From: a virus
Strand: one strand, 5' to 3'
Length of the DNA stretch: 22,513 bases
IMG/VR virus record: IMGVR_UViG_3300044618_000283
Coordinates: 1 to 22,513 of that record
Part shown: in pieces, positions 1 through 5,880 of the stretch
Layout of the letters: the number at the start of each line of letters is the position of its first letter
Numbering within the stretch: the first letter of the stretch is position 1
The notes under the pieces: generated by a model
Told to the model about the DNA's origin: nothing
Database searches by the model: none
Seen by the model: only the letters and a program-made list of their open reading frames with translations
Position numbers and translations under genes: made by a program

Positions 1-50
1 AAATTCCCTGCTTGTATAATATAAGGGCTTCTACAATTAAATACTTTCAT
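1..50 (-). CDS. Start of a phage structural gene, cut by window edge
   Basis: An ATG at 48-50 opens a frame that runs off the left end of the window. The visible residues are MKVFNCRSPYIIQAGN. It begins 6 nt after the stop of the 57-563 gene, in the same operon direction. From memory, Bacteroidetes phage proteins starting MKVFxCRSPYII lie in the tail-module region and are beta-rich, but their function is not established. Only 16 residues are present, so this is a placement, not a functional call. Confidence 0.55.
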   Translation of the reverse strand, partial: MKVFNCRSPYIIQAGN

Positions 51-56
51 TTTATC

Positions 57-563
57 TTAATCTTTTAGTGTATCATTCATTAAATTTTCTACATCCAAAC
101 CAAACTTCTCTATTAATTCGCCTGGTAGGTTTTTAAATGCTGCTTCAAATGGTTTAGTAAAAAACAAACTTGGTTTAATACCATTCTTAAAAATAGCACT
201 TCTAACTAAATAACTAGTTTGCTTATAACTCATAAACTTTCCATCTGGTTTTCTAAACTGAAATCCTTTTCTAGTTACCCAATCAGTAATAGGTTTTGCA
301 GGTGGCATTTTAGATTTATAACTAAATGGAGTGTTATATTTCTTTTGAGTACCACTAACCCCTTTGTCTTGGAATACTCCGTAATCTTCCATTATAAAAG
401 CTAACCTAAAACTATTTGGTCCTACTTCTATTTCTCTATCTAAGCTATCATAAAGTTTTTTATCTACATTCTTACCTAACCTAGTTAAATTGCTCCTAGA
501 TTGTTGTATTACATACTTAGCAAAGTTGTTTAAATACTTATATGTTTCTTTTTGGTTTAACAT
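57..563 (-). CDS. HK97 gp10-like tail/neck completion protein (tentative)
   Basis: A 168-residue soluble protein. It has an N-terminal helical stretch (about 1-45), then a central part with a short GVFQDKGVSGTQ segment (about 62-73) and a basic, Tyr/Phe-rich middle (PFSYKSKMPPAKPITDWV). That mix, and the position two genes after the frameshifted chaperone-like gene, resembles the HK97-gp10/minor-tail completion proteins, which sit at the head-tail interface and help finish the tail. It overlaps the upstream 557-979 gene by 7 nt, so translation is probably coupled. The family assignment comes from context and remembered sequence style, with no catalytic motif to test. It could instead be another tail-module protein. 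Confidence 0.45.
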   Translation of the reverse strand: MLNQKETYKYLNNFAKYVIQQSRSNLTRLGKNVDKKLYDSLDREIEVGPNSFRLAFIMEDYGVFQDKGVSGTQKKYNTPFSYKSKMPPAKPITDWVTRKGFQFRKPDGKFMSYKQTSYLVRSAIFKNGIKPSLFFTKPFEAAFKNLPGELIEKFGLDVENLMNDTLKD

Positions 564-979
564 ATAGTCATTTCATTTGAAACTATTATATCAAATGTAA
601 CAGCCCATCCTGCTAAATCATTTTCAAATCTTTCAGTAAATGGTTCGTAACTTGGATTGCCTGATAACTCATAGTTGCCATCTCTTAAATCACCTCTATT
701 AAGTAAATCTAAAACCCTTGTAGCTAATAAGTGTTGAGTATTCCAAATATCTACTTTATTATCGTTTTCTTTTTGATTAATAACATCCATACAAAGTAAG
801 GTAACATTAAAAGAAATAACATTACCTTGATGTGTAGATGAATTAATCATTATATGCGTTAAAGGGAATATAGTTCGTTTGTTTAAATCAACTTCGAATA
901 TATCTCCTTCGGTTACTGTATTGCAAAAAGGTTCTGCTAATAAAGCATTCTTAATTGTTTGTATTAAATTATATATCAT
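557..979 (-). CDS. Tail terminator/completion-like protein (tentative)
   Basis: A 140-residue mixed alpha/beta protein with no membrane segment. The order is an N-terminal helix (IYNLIQTIKNAL), a beta-rich middle with the phrase FPLTHIMINS, and a C-terminal strand pair ending in WAVTFDIIVSNEMTIC. Size, fold outline and position resemble the tail-terminator/tail-completion proteins of siphophages that cap the tail tube, but I cannot name the family with certainty. Its ATG (977-979) overlaps the stop of the -1 frame of the preceding gene (969-971). This coupling makes sense only if that extended frame is translated, so it independently supports the frameshift described there. Confidence 0.42.
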   Translation of the reverse strand: MIYNLIQTIKNALLAEPFCNTVTEGDIFEVDLNKRTIFPLTHIMINSSTHQGNVISFNVTLLCMDVINQKENDNKVDIWNTQHLLATRVLDLLNRGDLRDGNYELSGNPSYEPFTERFENDLAGWAVTFDIIVSNEMTIC

Positions 980-1714
980 ATTTTTTTAGCATTTGTGATT
1001 CTATTTCTTGTTTTTCTTTTTCAAATGTTAGGAATGTAAGTGCAGCTGTAAGCCGAAGCTTCGATACTTCATTAAATCTTCCAGCATCTCCTTTAGCGAG
1101 AGCATAGAAAGAGCTATACCATCCCCACTTAGATCCGAATTGTGTTTGTCTATCATAGCTTGTACCTGAGGATTCATCTCCAAATAATTCAGGGAAGAAA
1201 TCAATAATTCGTTGCTTAAATTGTAAAAAAAAACCATAGCACCTAAAACTACATCTAAAGGCATTTGCTTCATTACATCACAGTATGTTATACTTCCGTT
1301 GTAATCTTGTATTAAATACTTATCACCACTTTTATCTGTTATTGGTCTATATAGTACAGCCATAGCATTGTGCATTTTATCCCACTTACCAAAGTAGTTA
1401 TCTAAATCGCTAAACTCACCTAAAGTAATATCATCTAAGTTAGGAATAAAACCAAAGTTAGTATCACCCAATTTAAAGATAGGTTTAAGCTTGTAATCTA
1501 CACTAAACATTTTATCTAAAGTTTCTATAATTTCGTTAACGTCTTTTAAAGGCATTAAGTCAACTAACTTTAAAGGTACATTACAAAATATCTCTATCAT
1601 TTTCTGCTGTACAAAATTACTTTCTGGGTTGTTCTCCATAATAGACACAAATCTTTGATATTGCTCTAAGGTAATTTCATTTAAAGAAGTAGGTATAGTT
1701 ATTTTGACCTGCAT
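969..1714 (-). CDS. Tail-assembly chaperone-like protein, long -1 frameshift form (gpGT type)
   Basis: Predicted product of a -1 ribosomal frameshift on the U9 run at 1225-1233: 163 residues in the first frame followed by 85 in the -1 frame, 248 in total. The extension is not random-looking. It contains QFGSKWGWYSSFYALAKGD, then a helix EVSKLRLTAALTFLTFEKEK, and ends KKYDI at a TAA (969-971) that overlaps the ATG of the next gene. From memory, KWGWY...LA.GD...F.EV.KL is a phrase seen in Bacteroidetes phage proteins from the tail module. Siphophage tail chaperones (lambda G/GT) classically use such a slip to make a minor long form that binds the tape measure. The alternative is a one-base homopolymer sequencing error that split a single gene. 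Confidence 0.72.
1028..1714 (-). CDS. Tail-assembly chaperone-like protein, short form (gpG type)
   Basis: A 228-residue zero-frame product. It starts MQVKITIPTSLNEITLEQYQ and contains a DITLGEFSDLDNYFGKW segment (about 95-111) followed by AMAVLYRPI. It is soluble, with a hydrophobic helix at GAMVFFYNLSNELL just at the slip site (codons 161-163 are GTT TTT TTT). After the slip the zero frame continues 65 codons to TAA at 1028-1030 while the -1 frame is also open. The gene has its own leader after terminator 1757-1786 and heads the tail-module genes 979 and 563. The chaperone role is inferred from the frameshift architecture and location, not from a recognised domain. Confidence 0.7.
   Translation of the reverse strand: MQVKITIPTSLNEITLEQYQRFVSIMENNPESNFVQQKMIEIFCNVPLKLVDLMPLKDVNEIIETLDKMFSVDYKLKPIFKLGDTNFGFIPNLDDITLGEFSDLDNYFGKWDKMHNAMAVLYRPITDKSGDKYLIQDYNGSITYCDVMKQMPLDVVLGAMVFFYNLSNELLISSLNYLEMNPQVQAMIDKHNSDLSGDGIALSMLSLKEMLEDLMKYRSFGLQLHLHS
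1225..1233 (-). other. Slippery site for -1 ribosomal frameshift (U9)
   Basis: Nine A on the plus strand give nine U in the minus-strand mRNA. They sit in frame as GTT TTT TTT TAC, so the canonical heptamer U UUU UUU (X XXY YYZ) is present. A one-base backward slip re-reads the last U and continues TTA CAA TTT into the open -1 frame. Confidence 0.75.
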
Positions 1715-1756
1715 ATTTTATTTTAAAAATAATTAATTAAGTTATTTGTATAAAGC

Positions 1757-1786
1757 AAAAAAGGTAGCCATTTCTGACTACCCTTT
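1757..1786 (-). terminator. Rho-independent terminator
   Basis: On the minus strand the stem GGTAG/CTACC, with flanking AAAG/CTTT pairing, encloses a loop of about 10 nt and is followed by TTTTTT. It lies between the stop of 1810-2067 and the start of 1714. It would close the small-gene operon before the tail module, or attenuate read-through into it. Confidence 0.75.
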
Positions 1787-1809
1787 CAAACCAAATTTAA
1801 TCTAACTAA

Positions 1810-2067
1810 TTATGAAACTCTTTCTCTATAATGCAAATATAGTTCGCTTATTTTATCGTTTAACTCTTGGTCTTGTTTATATATTTGTTTACCTTGTATC
1901 TTGCTTCCGTTTATATTTATTTCTATCTTTACTTTGTTAATCTTTCTTTTGCCTTCCATATAAAATTCCTGTAAGCAGATAGGGTATATTGTAATACCAT
2001 TTTCTACACACCATTTAAAAGCTTCCATTCTTTTATCGTAGTCCTTTAAGTATTCCCTCAATTTCAT
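1810..2067 (-). CDS. Small conserved phage protein, unknown function
   Basis: An 85-residue basic protein. The N-terminal part is helical and contains AFKWCVENGITIYPI (about 16-30). A strand-rich middle of alternating Lys/Ile follows (KINKVKIEININGSKIQGK), then a C-terminal helix ELNDKISELYLHYRERV. I recall similar short proteins in Bacteroidetes phages, without a function. The start is uncertain. The ATG at 2067 overlaps the preceding gene by 35 nt, whereas Met14 (2028) would begin 4 nt after the upstream stop, which fits the tight spacing used elsewhere. It is the last gene before terminator 1757-1786. Confidence 0.7.
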   Translation of the reverse strand: MKLREYLKDYDKRMEAFKWCVENGITIYPICLQEFYMEGKRKINKVKIEININGSKIQGKQIYKQDQELNDKISELYLHYRERVS

Positions 2068-2263
2068 TTGTCAATAGTATTTGATCGGTTGTTTTAAAAT
2101 AATCTCTAAGTTTAGTTAATTCTTTTCTAGTGCTAGATATTTTAGCTTCTAGTTCTTTAACGTATATCTTAGCTTCATCACTTTCAAAGTCCTGATTGTG
2201 CCAGAAGTTTCTTTCGTTGCTATACTCCCAATCACCCGTCCAAGTTTCTGTAGGATCTATCAT
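2033..2263 (-). CDS. Small coiled-coil protein, unknown function
   Basis: A 76-residue protein with a Trp-rich, acidic head (TETWTGDWEYSNERNFWHNQ) and a long charged helix from about residue 28 (DEAKIYVKELEAKISSTRKE) that looks like a coiled coil. There are no catalytic motifs. Its start codon overlaps the stop of the 29-residue membrane micro-protein by ATGA, showing coupled translation in the small operon driven by the promoter before 2541. I do not recognise the family. Confidence 0.7.
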   Translation of the reverse strand: MIDPTETWTGDWEYSNERNFWHNQDFESDEAKIYVKELEAKISSTRKELTKLRDYFKTTDQILLTNEIEGILKGLR

Positions 2264-2349
2264 ATTCTTGCTATTTGAATTATTACATAGATTAAAACTA
2301 AATAAGCAAATGTAAGCTGTGGTCTTTTGTTCTGTAAAAAGTATTTCAT
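2260..2349 (-). CDS. Micro-protein with one membrane helix (29 aa)
   Basis: ATG at 2347-2349 and TGA at 2260-2262 give a 29-residue peptide: a basic head (MKYFLQNKRPQ), then a continuous hydrophobic helix LTFAYLVLIYVIIQIA. The TGA overlaps the ATG of the next gene and the start lies 9 nt after the stop of 2359-2541, so it fills the gap exactly as an operon gene would. Charge distribution predicts N-in, C-out insertion. Function unknown. Its size is below normal ORF cut-offs, and support is position plus a clear hydrophobic pattern. Confidence 0.6.
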   Translation of the reverse strand: MKYFLQNKRPQLTFAYLVLIYVIIQIARI

Positions 2350-2358
2350 AGTGTTTTA

Positions 2359-2541
2359 TTAAAGTATGTCAATAGTTTGATTTTGTTCGTGGTTTAAACC
2401 TTCGTAAAACTTGATTTCTTCTATTTCATTATTAACTATAGTTTCAATAATATAATTTGCTAAAAATAAATCTCTTTTATCTGCATCTTTAGGAAATACA
2501 GTAAGCCTAAATGTAATCGGGTAATTTTTTTTATTTTCCAT
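2359..2541 (-). CDS. Small protein, unknown function, first gene of promoter 2580
   Basis: A 60-residue acidic protein with a strand-like NYPITFRLTVFP, a short DADKRDLFLANYIIETIV helix, and an acidic end. It is the first gene after a promoter-like TATATTTG box at 2580-2587 with an AAAAACAAACATT leader directly before the ATG, the same leader used before 7485 and 14086. It therefore belongs to the co-regulated promoter set, and its small size fits an early accessory protein. I do not recognise a family. Confidence 0.68.
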   Translation of the reverse strand: MENKKNYPITFRLTVFPKDADKRDLFLANYIIETIVNNEIEEIKFYEGLNHEQNQTIDIL

Positions 2542-2579
2542 AATGTTTGTTTTTAAGTTATTGTTTTATTTTGATACAG

Positions 2580-2641
2580 CAAATATATAATGCTTTTTAA
2601 TACTAAAAAAAACTTTAACAAAATTTTAACAAAACTTTAAC
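2580..2641 (-). promoter_or_regulatory. Promoter with three phased GTTAAA boxes (before 2541)
   Basis: The minus strand carries TATATTTG (2580-2587), a Bacteroidetes -7 box. Upstream of it are three GTTAAA boxes at 2614-2619, 2625-2630 and 2636-2641, exactly 11 bp apart, starting 27 bp from the -7 box end. A good -33 TTTG is missing at the usual distance, so the boxes may substitute for it. The boxes overlap the 3' end of the 2626-2778 gene. Confidence 0.6.
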
Positions 2642-2778
2642 ATTTGAATAGCTACTTGATACATAGCTTTCATCTTCTTAATCTCACCTACAGTTCTAGG
2701 TAAATTGATTTGTACTTCTTTTCCTGTGCTATGATGTATGTAGCATTGTATTACTGCTATTATTTCTCCGTAAGTCAT
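2626..2778 (-). CDS. Small protein after terminase, unknown function (50 aa)
   Basis: ATG (2776-2778) shares one base with the terminase TAA, giving a 50-residue basic protein: MTYGEIIAVIQCYIHHSTGK, then a strand EVQINLPRT, then a helix GEIKKMKAMYQVAIQMLKF. Stop TAA is at 2626-2628, inside the promoter region of the next operon. The amphipathic helix and codon pattern match neighbours. It is missed by a 60-codon ORF cut-off. Function unknown. Its coupling to terL suggests it is made with the packaging proteins. Confidence 0.65.
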   Translation of the reverse strand: MTYGEIIAVIQCYIHHSTGKEVQINLPRTVGEIKKMKAMYQVAIQMLKFC

Positions 2779-3947
2779 TAGTAAACGAAGTAACTACCTT
2801 TATGTGGATTCTCTAATTGTGAAGTTAATGCATATCGTGTAGCATCTATTGCGTGATTGTATGCATCTATTGGTTTATTTAGTGTATTACCTTCCTTGTC
2901 TTGCATCCAAGTATAGTTAGCTAATTCTTTCTTTAGGTTCTTGCTTCTTGATGTTACGTATACCTTATTTTGATTTATAAGATTAATACCATATACTATA
3001 CTATCTCTTCCTTTAGATACTGGTAATACCATATGACCATAACTATTTAATTCAGCTATTGATTTTGGTTCTGCACTATCAGCATATATTATATCTGTAA
3101 CATTATTGCTCTTTAATAAATTACTTATTTCAGAATTTAATAAACCTTTTTGATATATTACCTCATCAAATATATATGAATCATTATATTTATATAAAGC
3201 TATTAATGTAGTTGGATCTACACTATATCCAAAGTCCATACCATAACATAGTAATCTAGCATCTGATGGTAAATCAATCTCTCTCCAATCTGGTATACAA
3301 GCACCTTCTAATCTACCTACTTGTCCTAATCCATATACTTTCCACCAATTAGACCAATAATCACTTTCATTAGCTTTTTTTCTTGCTAATTCTATCTCAT
3401 CTATAATTGATTTAGGTAATGCCTCGTTGTCTAAATAAGTTAAGATGATAAAATCTACATCTCCATCATTAAGTAACTCCCTGTGTACCCAGAATTCATT
3501 TGTAGGATTGTAGTCTAACCATATATCACCTGAAGTACGAATAGCTAATTGATTATAAGCTTCAAATGGTACGTTATTACACTCATTTATATATAATATA
3601 TTTCTTCTTGCTCCTCTTAATTTGTCTGGTTGGTCTACGCTAAAGAATTCTATATAACTACCATTAGCAAATGTATATTTTAATGTTGACTTATTAAACT
3701 GTACATCTCTATATCTATTAGTCATCATCATTATCTTTAAGAAGTCTTTTAAAGCTCCTCTTCTTAAATGTGGTATAGATTCTGATACTACACTTATTTC
3801 TAATAATGGTTCTCTTATTGCTTTATCAATTAAAATAGGCAATACACCAAATGTTTTACCAGCTGATGTACCACCTTGAATGATACGCTTACGTTTCTTT
3901 AGACGCAACATCTTTTTAATAGCAGTAGTAACTACAAACTCACTCAT
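2778..3947 (-). CDS. terL: Terminase large subunit (packaging ATPase-nuclease)
   Basis: This is the phage packaging motor that pumps DNA into the prohead and cuts it. The 389 residues hold a complete two-domain TerL. Walker A is GGTSAGKT at about 25-32. Walker B plus catalytic Glu is ILYINE at about 117-122. The coupling motif IWLDYNPT is at about 142-149. The C-terminal RNase H-like nuclease has Asp at MDFGYSVDP (about D238), YADSAEPK (D290) and DAYNHAIDATRYA (D361/D368). All expected acidic residues are present and the length is normal, slightly short. It lies 18 nt downstream of the small-terminase gene and is coupled to a 50-residue protein. The best-supported protein in the window along with the capsid. 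Confidence 0.95.
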   Translation of the reverse strand: MSEFVVTTAIKKMLRLKKRKRIIQGGTSAGKTFGVLPILIDKAIREPLLEISVVSESIPHLRRGALKDFLKIMMMTNRYRDVQFNKSTLKYTFANGSYIEFFSVDQPDKLRGARRNILYINECNNVPFEAYNQLAIRTSGDIWLDYNPTNEFWVHRELLNDGDVDFIILTYLDNEALPKSIIDEIELARKKANESDYWSNWWKVYGLGQVGRLEGACIPDWREIDLPSDARLLCYGMDFGYSVDPTTLIALYKYNDSYIFDEVIYQKGLLNSEISNLLKSNNVTDIIYADSAEPKSIAELNSYGHMVLPVSKGRDSIVYGINLINQNKVYVTSRSKNLKKELANYTWMQDKEGNTLNKPIDAYNHAIDATRYALTSQLENPHKGSYFVY

Positions 3948-3965
3948 AAAAGTGTCTTAAATGTA

Positions 3966-4211
3966 TTATAAATCACTTATATTAAATAGTGGTTGTTCGC
4001 TATTCAATGTAATATCTTTAGTTTCTCTTGGTTTACCAGCATAATAGTTATAGAATAACTGTACAAATTTAAAATCACCAGCTTCTAATCCTTTATTAAG
4101 TGCTTCAAATGCTAATGGTTCTAATGGTTTTAATTTTTCTATTAATGCTACTTCTTCTGATTTTGAAGGTCTACCTGCTCCTTCTCTTGCTCCACCTCTT
4201 TTATTTTCCAT
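3966..4211 (-). CDS. Terminase small subunit-like protein
   Basis: An 81-residue protein opening MENKRGGAREGAGRPSKSEE, an N-terminal basic signature I associate with Bacteroidetes and other phage small terminases, which bind the packaging site and load TerL. The rest is helical (EVALIEKLKPLEPLAFEALN; DFKFVQLFYNYYAGKPRE), consistent with an oligomerising helical core. It sits immediately upstream of terL. It is shorter than many TerS proteins and lacks a clear helix-turn-helix, so DNA recognition probably uses the basic arm. Assignment rests on the signature and adjacency. Confidence 0.8.
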   Translation of the reverse strand: MENKRGGAREGAGRPSKSEEVALIEKLKPLEPLAFEALNKGLEAGDFKFVQLFYNYYAGKPRETKDITLNSEQPLFNISDL

Positions 4212-4253
4212 TTGAATTAATTTGTTTATTCAATTTAAAAATAATATAAATAA

Positions 4254-4394
4254 CTAACTGTTAAATCGTTTAACTAATATCTTTCTATATAAATCGTTTA
4301 CTGATTCTTTATTACATCCTCTATTGTAGTAAAAGTTCATCACTCTTTTTATTCTTTGTAGATCTGATTGCTTTTGTTTTTCTTTTGCTGTCAT
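4254..4394 (-). CDS. Small basic protein, unknown function (46 aa, start revised)
   Basis: The frame is open from an ATG at 4442. The better start is ATG at 4392-4394, because it overlaps the TGA of the 30-residue membrane peptide (ATGA) and avoids a 52-nt overlap with that gene. The product MTAKEKQKQSDLQRIKRVMN... is very basic and helical, with one Cys (NRGCNKES) and a C-terminal LYRKILVKRFNS, suggesting nucleic-acid contact. No family recognised. It precedes the small terminase by 42 nt. Confidence 0.55.
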   Translation of the reverse strand: MTAKEKQKQSDLQRIKRVMNFYYNRGCNKESVNDLYRKILVKRFNS

Positions 4395-4483
4395 ATTGTA
4401 TTGTATATTATTAAACCTATTATAGATGCTATTATTAACCAAGCACTAATTTCTATTATTATTCTTTCTTGTTTGTTATTCAT
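4391..4483 (-). CDS. Micro-protein with one membrane helix (30 aa)
   Basis: ATG (4481-4483) to TGA (4391-4393) encodes a charged head (MNNKQERIIIE) and a hydrophobic helix SAWLIIASIIGLIIYNTI. The start context AAGATATGAATAA is shared with the start at 5034, and the TGA overlaps the next ATG. One of several single-span micro-proteins in the early region; functions unknown. The overlapping longer frame from 4442 could in principle be the real gene instead. Confidence 0.5.
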   Translation of the reverse strand: MNNKQERIIIEISAWLIIASIIGLIIYNTI

Positions 4484-4524
4484 ATCTTGCTTTTTCAATT
4501 ATAAGTTTTCAATGTTTTTGCTGA

Positions 4525-4550
4525 TGTCTCCGACATTTGTGTCGGGGACA
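4525..4550 (+). other. GC-rich hairpin, possible plus-strand terminator
   Basis: An 11-bp inverted repeat (TGTCTCCGACA / TGTCGGGGACA) with a TTTG loop lies in the 71-nt gap 4484-4554. As plus-strand RNA all 11 pairs form (one U-G wobble) and TTTTCT follows. As minus-strand RNA the same position is a C-A mismatch with no T-run. The asymmetry argues for a plus-strand RNA, perhaps stopping antisense transcription. An 18-codon minus-strand ORF (4495-4551) overlaps it and is probably incidental. Confidence 0.45.
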
Positions 4551-4554
4551 TTTT

Positions 4555-4722
4555 CTAAAATAGTTTTTTTAAATGATATATTTCTGCATCTCTTAATATA
4601 ATTTGCCCTACCAATTCGCTATTTTCTAATTTTAAATTATTGATTTTAAATACTAACCATATTAATAAATAAACTAAAAAAGGTATAGTAGATAATAATA
4701 ATATTATTATAATTTTTTCCAT
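4555..4722 (-). CDS. Small membrane protein with helical tail (55 aa)
   Basis: ATG at 4720-4722, 3 nt after the stop of 4726-5034, and TAG at 4555-4557. The product has a strongly hydrophobic N-terminal helix (about 4-25: IIIILLLSTIPFLVYLLIW) followed by a polar helix (KINNLKLENSELVGQIILRD), a bitopic layout with a short cytoplasmic coiled coil. It is too short for the usual ORF threshold but fills its gap neatly. Similar layouts occur in small superinfection-exclusion or lysis-modulating proteins, but nothing here proves such a role. Confidence 0.55.
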   Translation of the reverse strand: MEKIIIILLLSTIPFLVYLLIWLVFKINNLKLENSELVGQIILRDAEIYHLKKLF

Positions 4723-4725
4723 ATC

Positions 4726-5034
4726 TTAAACTATTTTGTGTCCGTTAATATTATACCCTTTCTTTACCGCTATAGATATTACAGGTAGTTTAACTTTTAA
4801 AAAGGTAGCTGCTTCTTTATATGTAGTAAATGTATAGAATTCTTTATCTGGTGATAGTATTGTAATTGTTTTTCTTTTCTTAGTTTTTATCTTACCATCG
4901 TAAGTATTATCTATTATAGTTTGTAAGCAAGAAAAGTCGTCTTGTTCCCATTGGTTGTATTGTTTATCCCATAGGTAGCACTTAGGTTGTTTATATAGTA
5001 TATCTATTACATCGTAAATATTTTGCTTATTCAT
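4726..5034 (-). CDS. NUMOD/IENR1-like DNA-binding domain protein
   Basis: A 102-residue protein. The C-terminal third (about 62-102) reads FYTFTTYKEAATFLKVKLP then ISIAVKKGYNINGHKIV: a short strand, a helix-turn-helix and a closing GHKI strand. This is the NUMOD1/IENR1 arrangement found as the DNA-binding tail of homing endonucleases. It matches the pattern of the C-terminus of the GIY-YIG protein at 9209-9613 (FDTIKEACEAFNYPYSSVRH). No nuclease domain is present in the N-terminal 60 residues, so it is either a degraded homing endonuclease or a small DNA-binding regulator. It ends 3 nt before the next gene and begins 3 nt after the methyltransferase. Confidence 0.55.
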   Translation of the reverse strand: MNKQNIYDVIDILYKQPKCYLWDKQYNQWEQDDFSCLQTIIDNTYDGKIKTKKRKTITILSPDKEFYTFTTYKEAATFLKVKLPVISIAVKKGYNINGHKIV

Positions 5035-5037
5035 ATC

Positions 5038-5880
5038 TTAGTTTTTTATAAATGAAAATATATGTTCTACTATTGGTAAAGTCCATCCATCACCTAGTAA
5101 GCTACCTGCTTTTGCAGTTGTAAGTATATCACAATAATTATCAGGGAAGCCTTGAAGCCTACACATTTCTATTTTGTTTACTGTTCTTACTAAATCTCCA
5201 TCGTAAATTATATTAATAAATTGCCTTTTTGCTCTTTTCTTAATACTTTCCTGGCTTGTACAAACTCTACTTTCGCTTTCTAATAATGCTAAAGCTTTAT
5301 CTCTTTCAACTTCACCACTAGTTATAATATCTTTAAACATTATACATCTATCTTTTGGCTGTGGTATATCAGTAAGTAAATCAAACATAGTTTCTTTAAT
5401 TCTTATGTTGCTCCAATAGTATCTATCTCTTAATTGTGCAGTTACTAAACTACTATTAATTCTAACAGGGTAAACTCCTAATGCTCTACTCATAATACCT
5501 ACATCTTCTTTTCTTGCACTACCTACATTTTCTTGTAAGAATAATACTTTAGGGTTTAATTGTTTTATGTGTTCTAATATTTCTACAAATGTAAAAAATA
5601 AACTTGACTTCTTCCCATTAATTCCTGCTCTTTTACCTGCAGCACTTAAATCTTGGCAAGGTGATCCACTTAATACTAAATCAATACTACTCCAATCTAT
5701 ATTCCATTCTTTCCATTTAGTTACATCTCCTACCTGAATAGTATCAGGGAAGTGATGCTGTGTTAATTCTATTGCATAAGGTTTAATCTCACTTGAATAA
5801 TACTTATTTACTTTGATACCTACATTCTCTAATGCTTGGCGACCTGTGTTCATTCCATTAAACAAGCTTAGTACATTCAT
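5038..5880 (-). CDS. DNA cytosine-5 methyltransferase, Dnmt3-like
   Basis: Transfers a methyl group from S-adenosylmethionine to C5 of cytosine. The 280 residues show the ordered motifs. Motif I is LSLFNGMNTGRQAL (4-17). Motif IV is GSPCQDLS with nucleophile Cys75. Motif VI is ENV (117-119). Motif VIII is QLRDRYYW (149-156). Motif IX is RTVNKIEMCRLQGFPDNY, and motif X is GSLLGDGWTLPIVEH. The style LSLFxGxxTGxxxLxxxGI and GSPCxDLS is closer to Dnmt3 and its phage relatives than to Dcm. The target-recognition region is short (about 160-225), and no endonuclease is adjacent. An orphan anti-restriction or regulatory role is likely. It overlaps the DnaA-like gene by 23 nt. Confidence 0.9.
   Translation of the reverse strand: MNVLSLFNGMNTGRQALENVGIKVNKYYSSEIKPYAIELTQHHFPDTIQVGDVTKWKEWNIDWSSIDLVLSGSPCQDLSAAGKRAGINGKKSSLFFTFVEILEHIKQLNPKVLFLQENVGSARKEDVGIMSRALGVYPVRINSSLVTAQLRDRYYWSNIRIKETMFDLLTDIPQPKDRCIMFKDIITSGEVERDKALALLESESRVCTSQESIKKRAKRQFINIIYDGDLVRTVNKIEMCRLQGFPDNYCDILTTAKAGSLLGDGWTLPIVEHIFSFIKN

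Noticed and set aside
2292-2303. TAnnTTTG-like box (CAAATGTA on plus) near 2300
   Set aside because: It falls inside the 29-residue micro-protein coding frame with no -33 element or GTTAAA boxes; read as coding sequence (ACA TTT GCT).
4394-4442. Longer N-terminus (ATG at 4442) for the 46-residue basic protein
   Set aside because: It overlaps the 30-residue membrane protein gene by 52 nt. The internal ATG at 4392-4394 gives the ATGA overlap seen throughout this genome.
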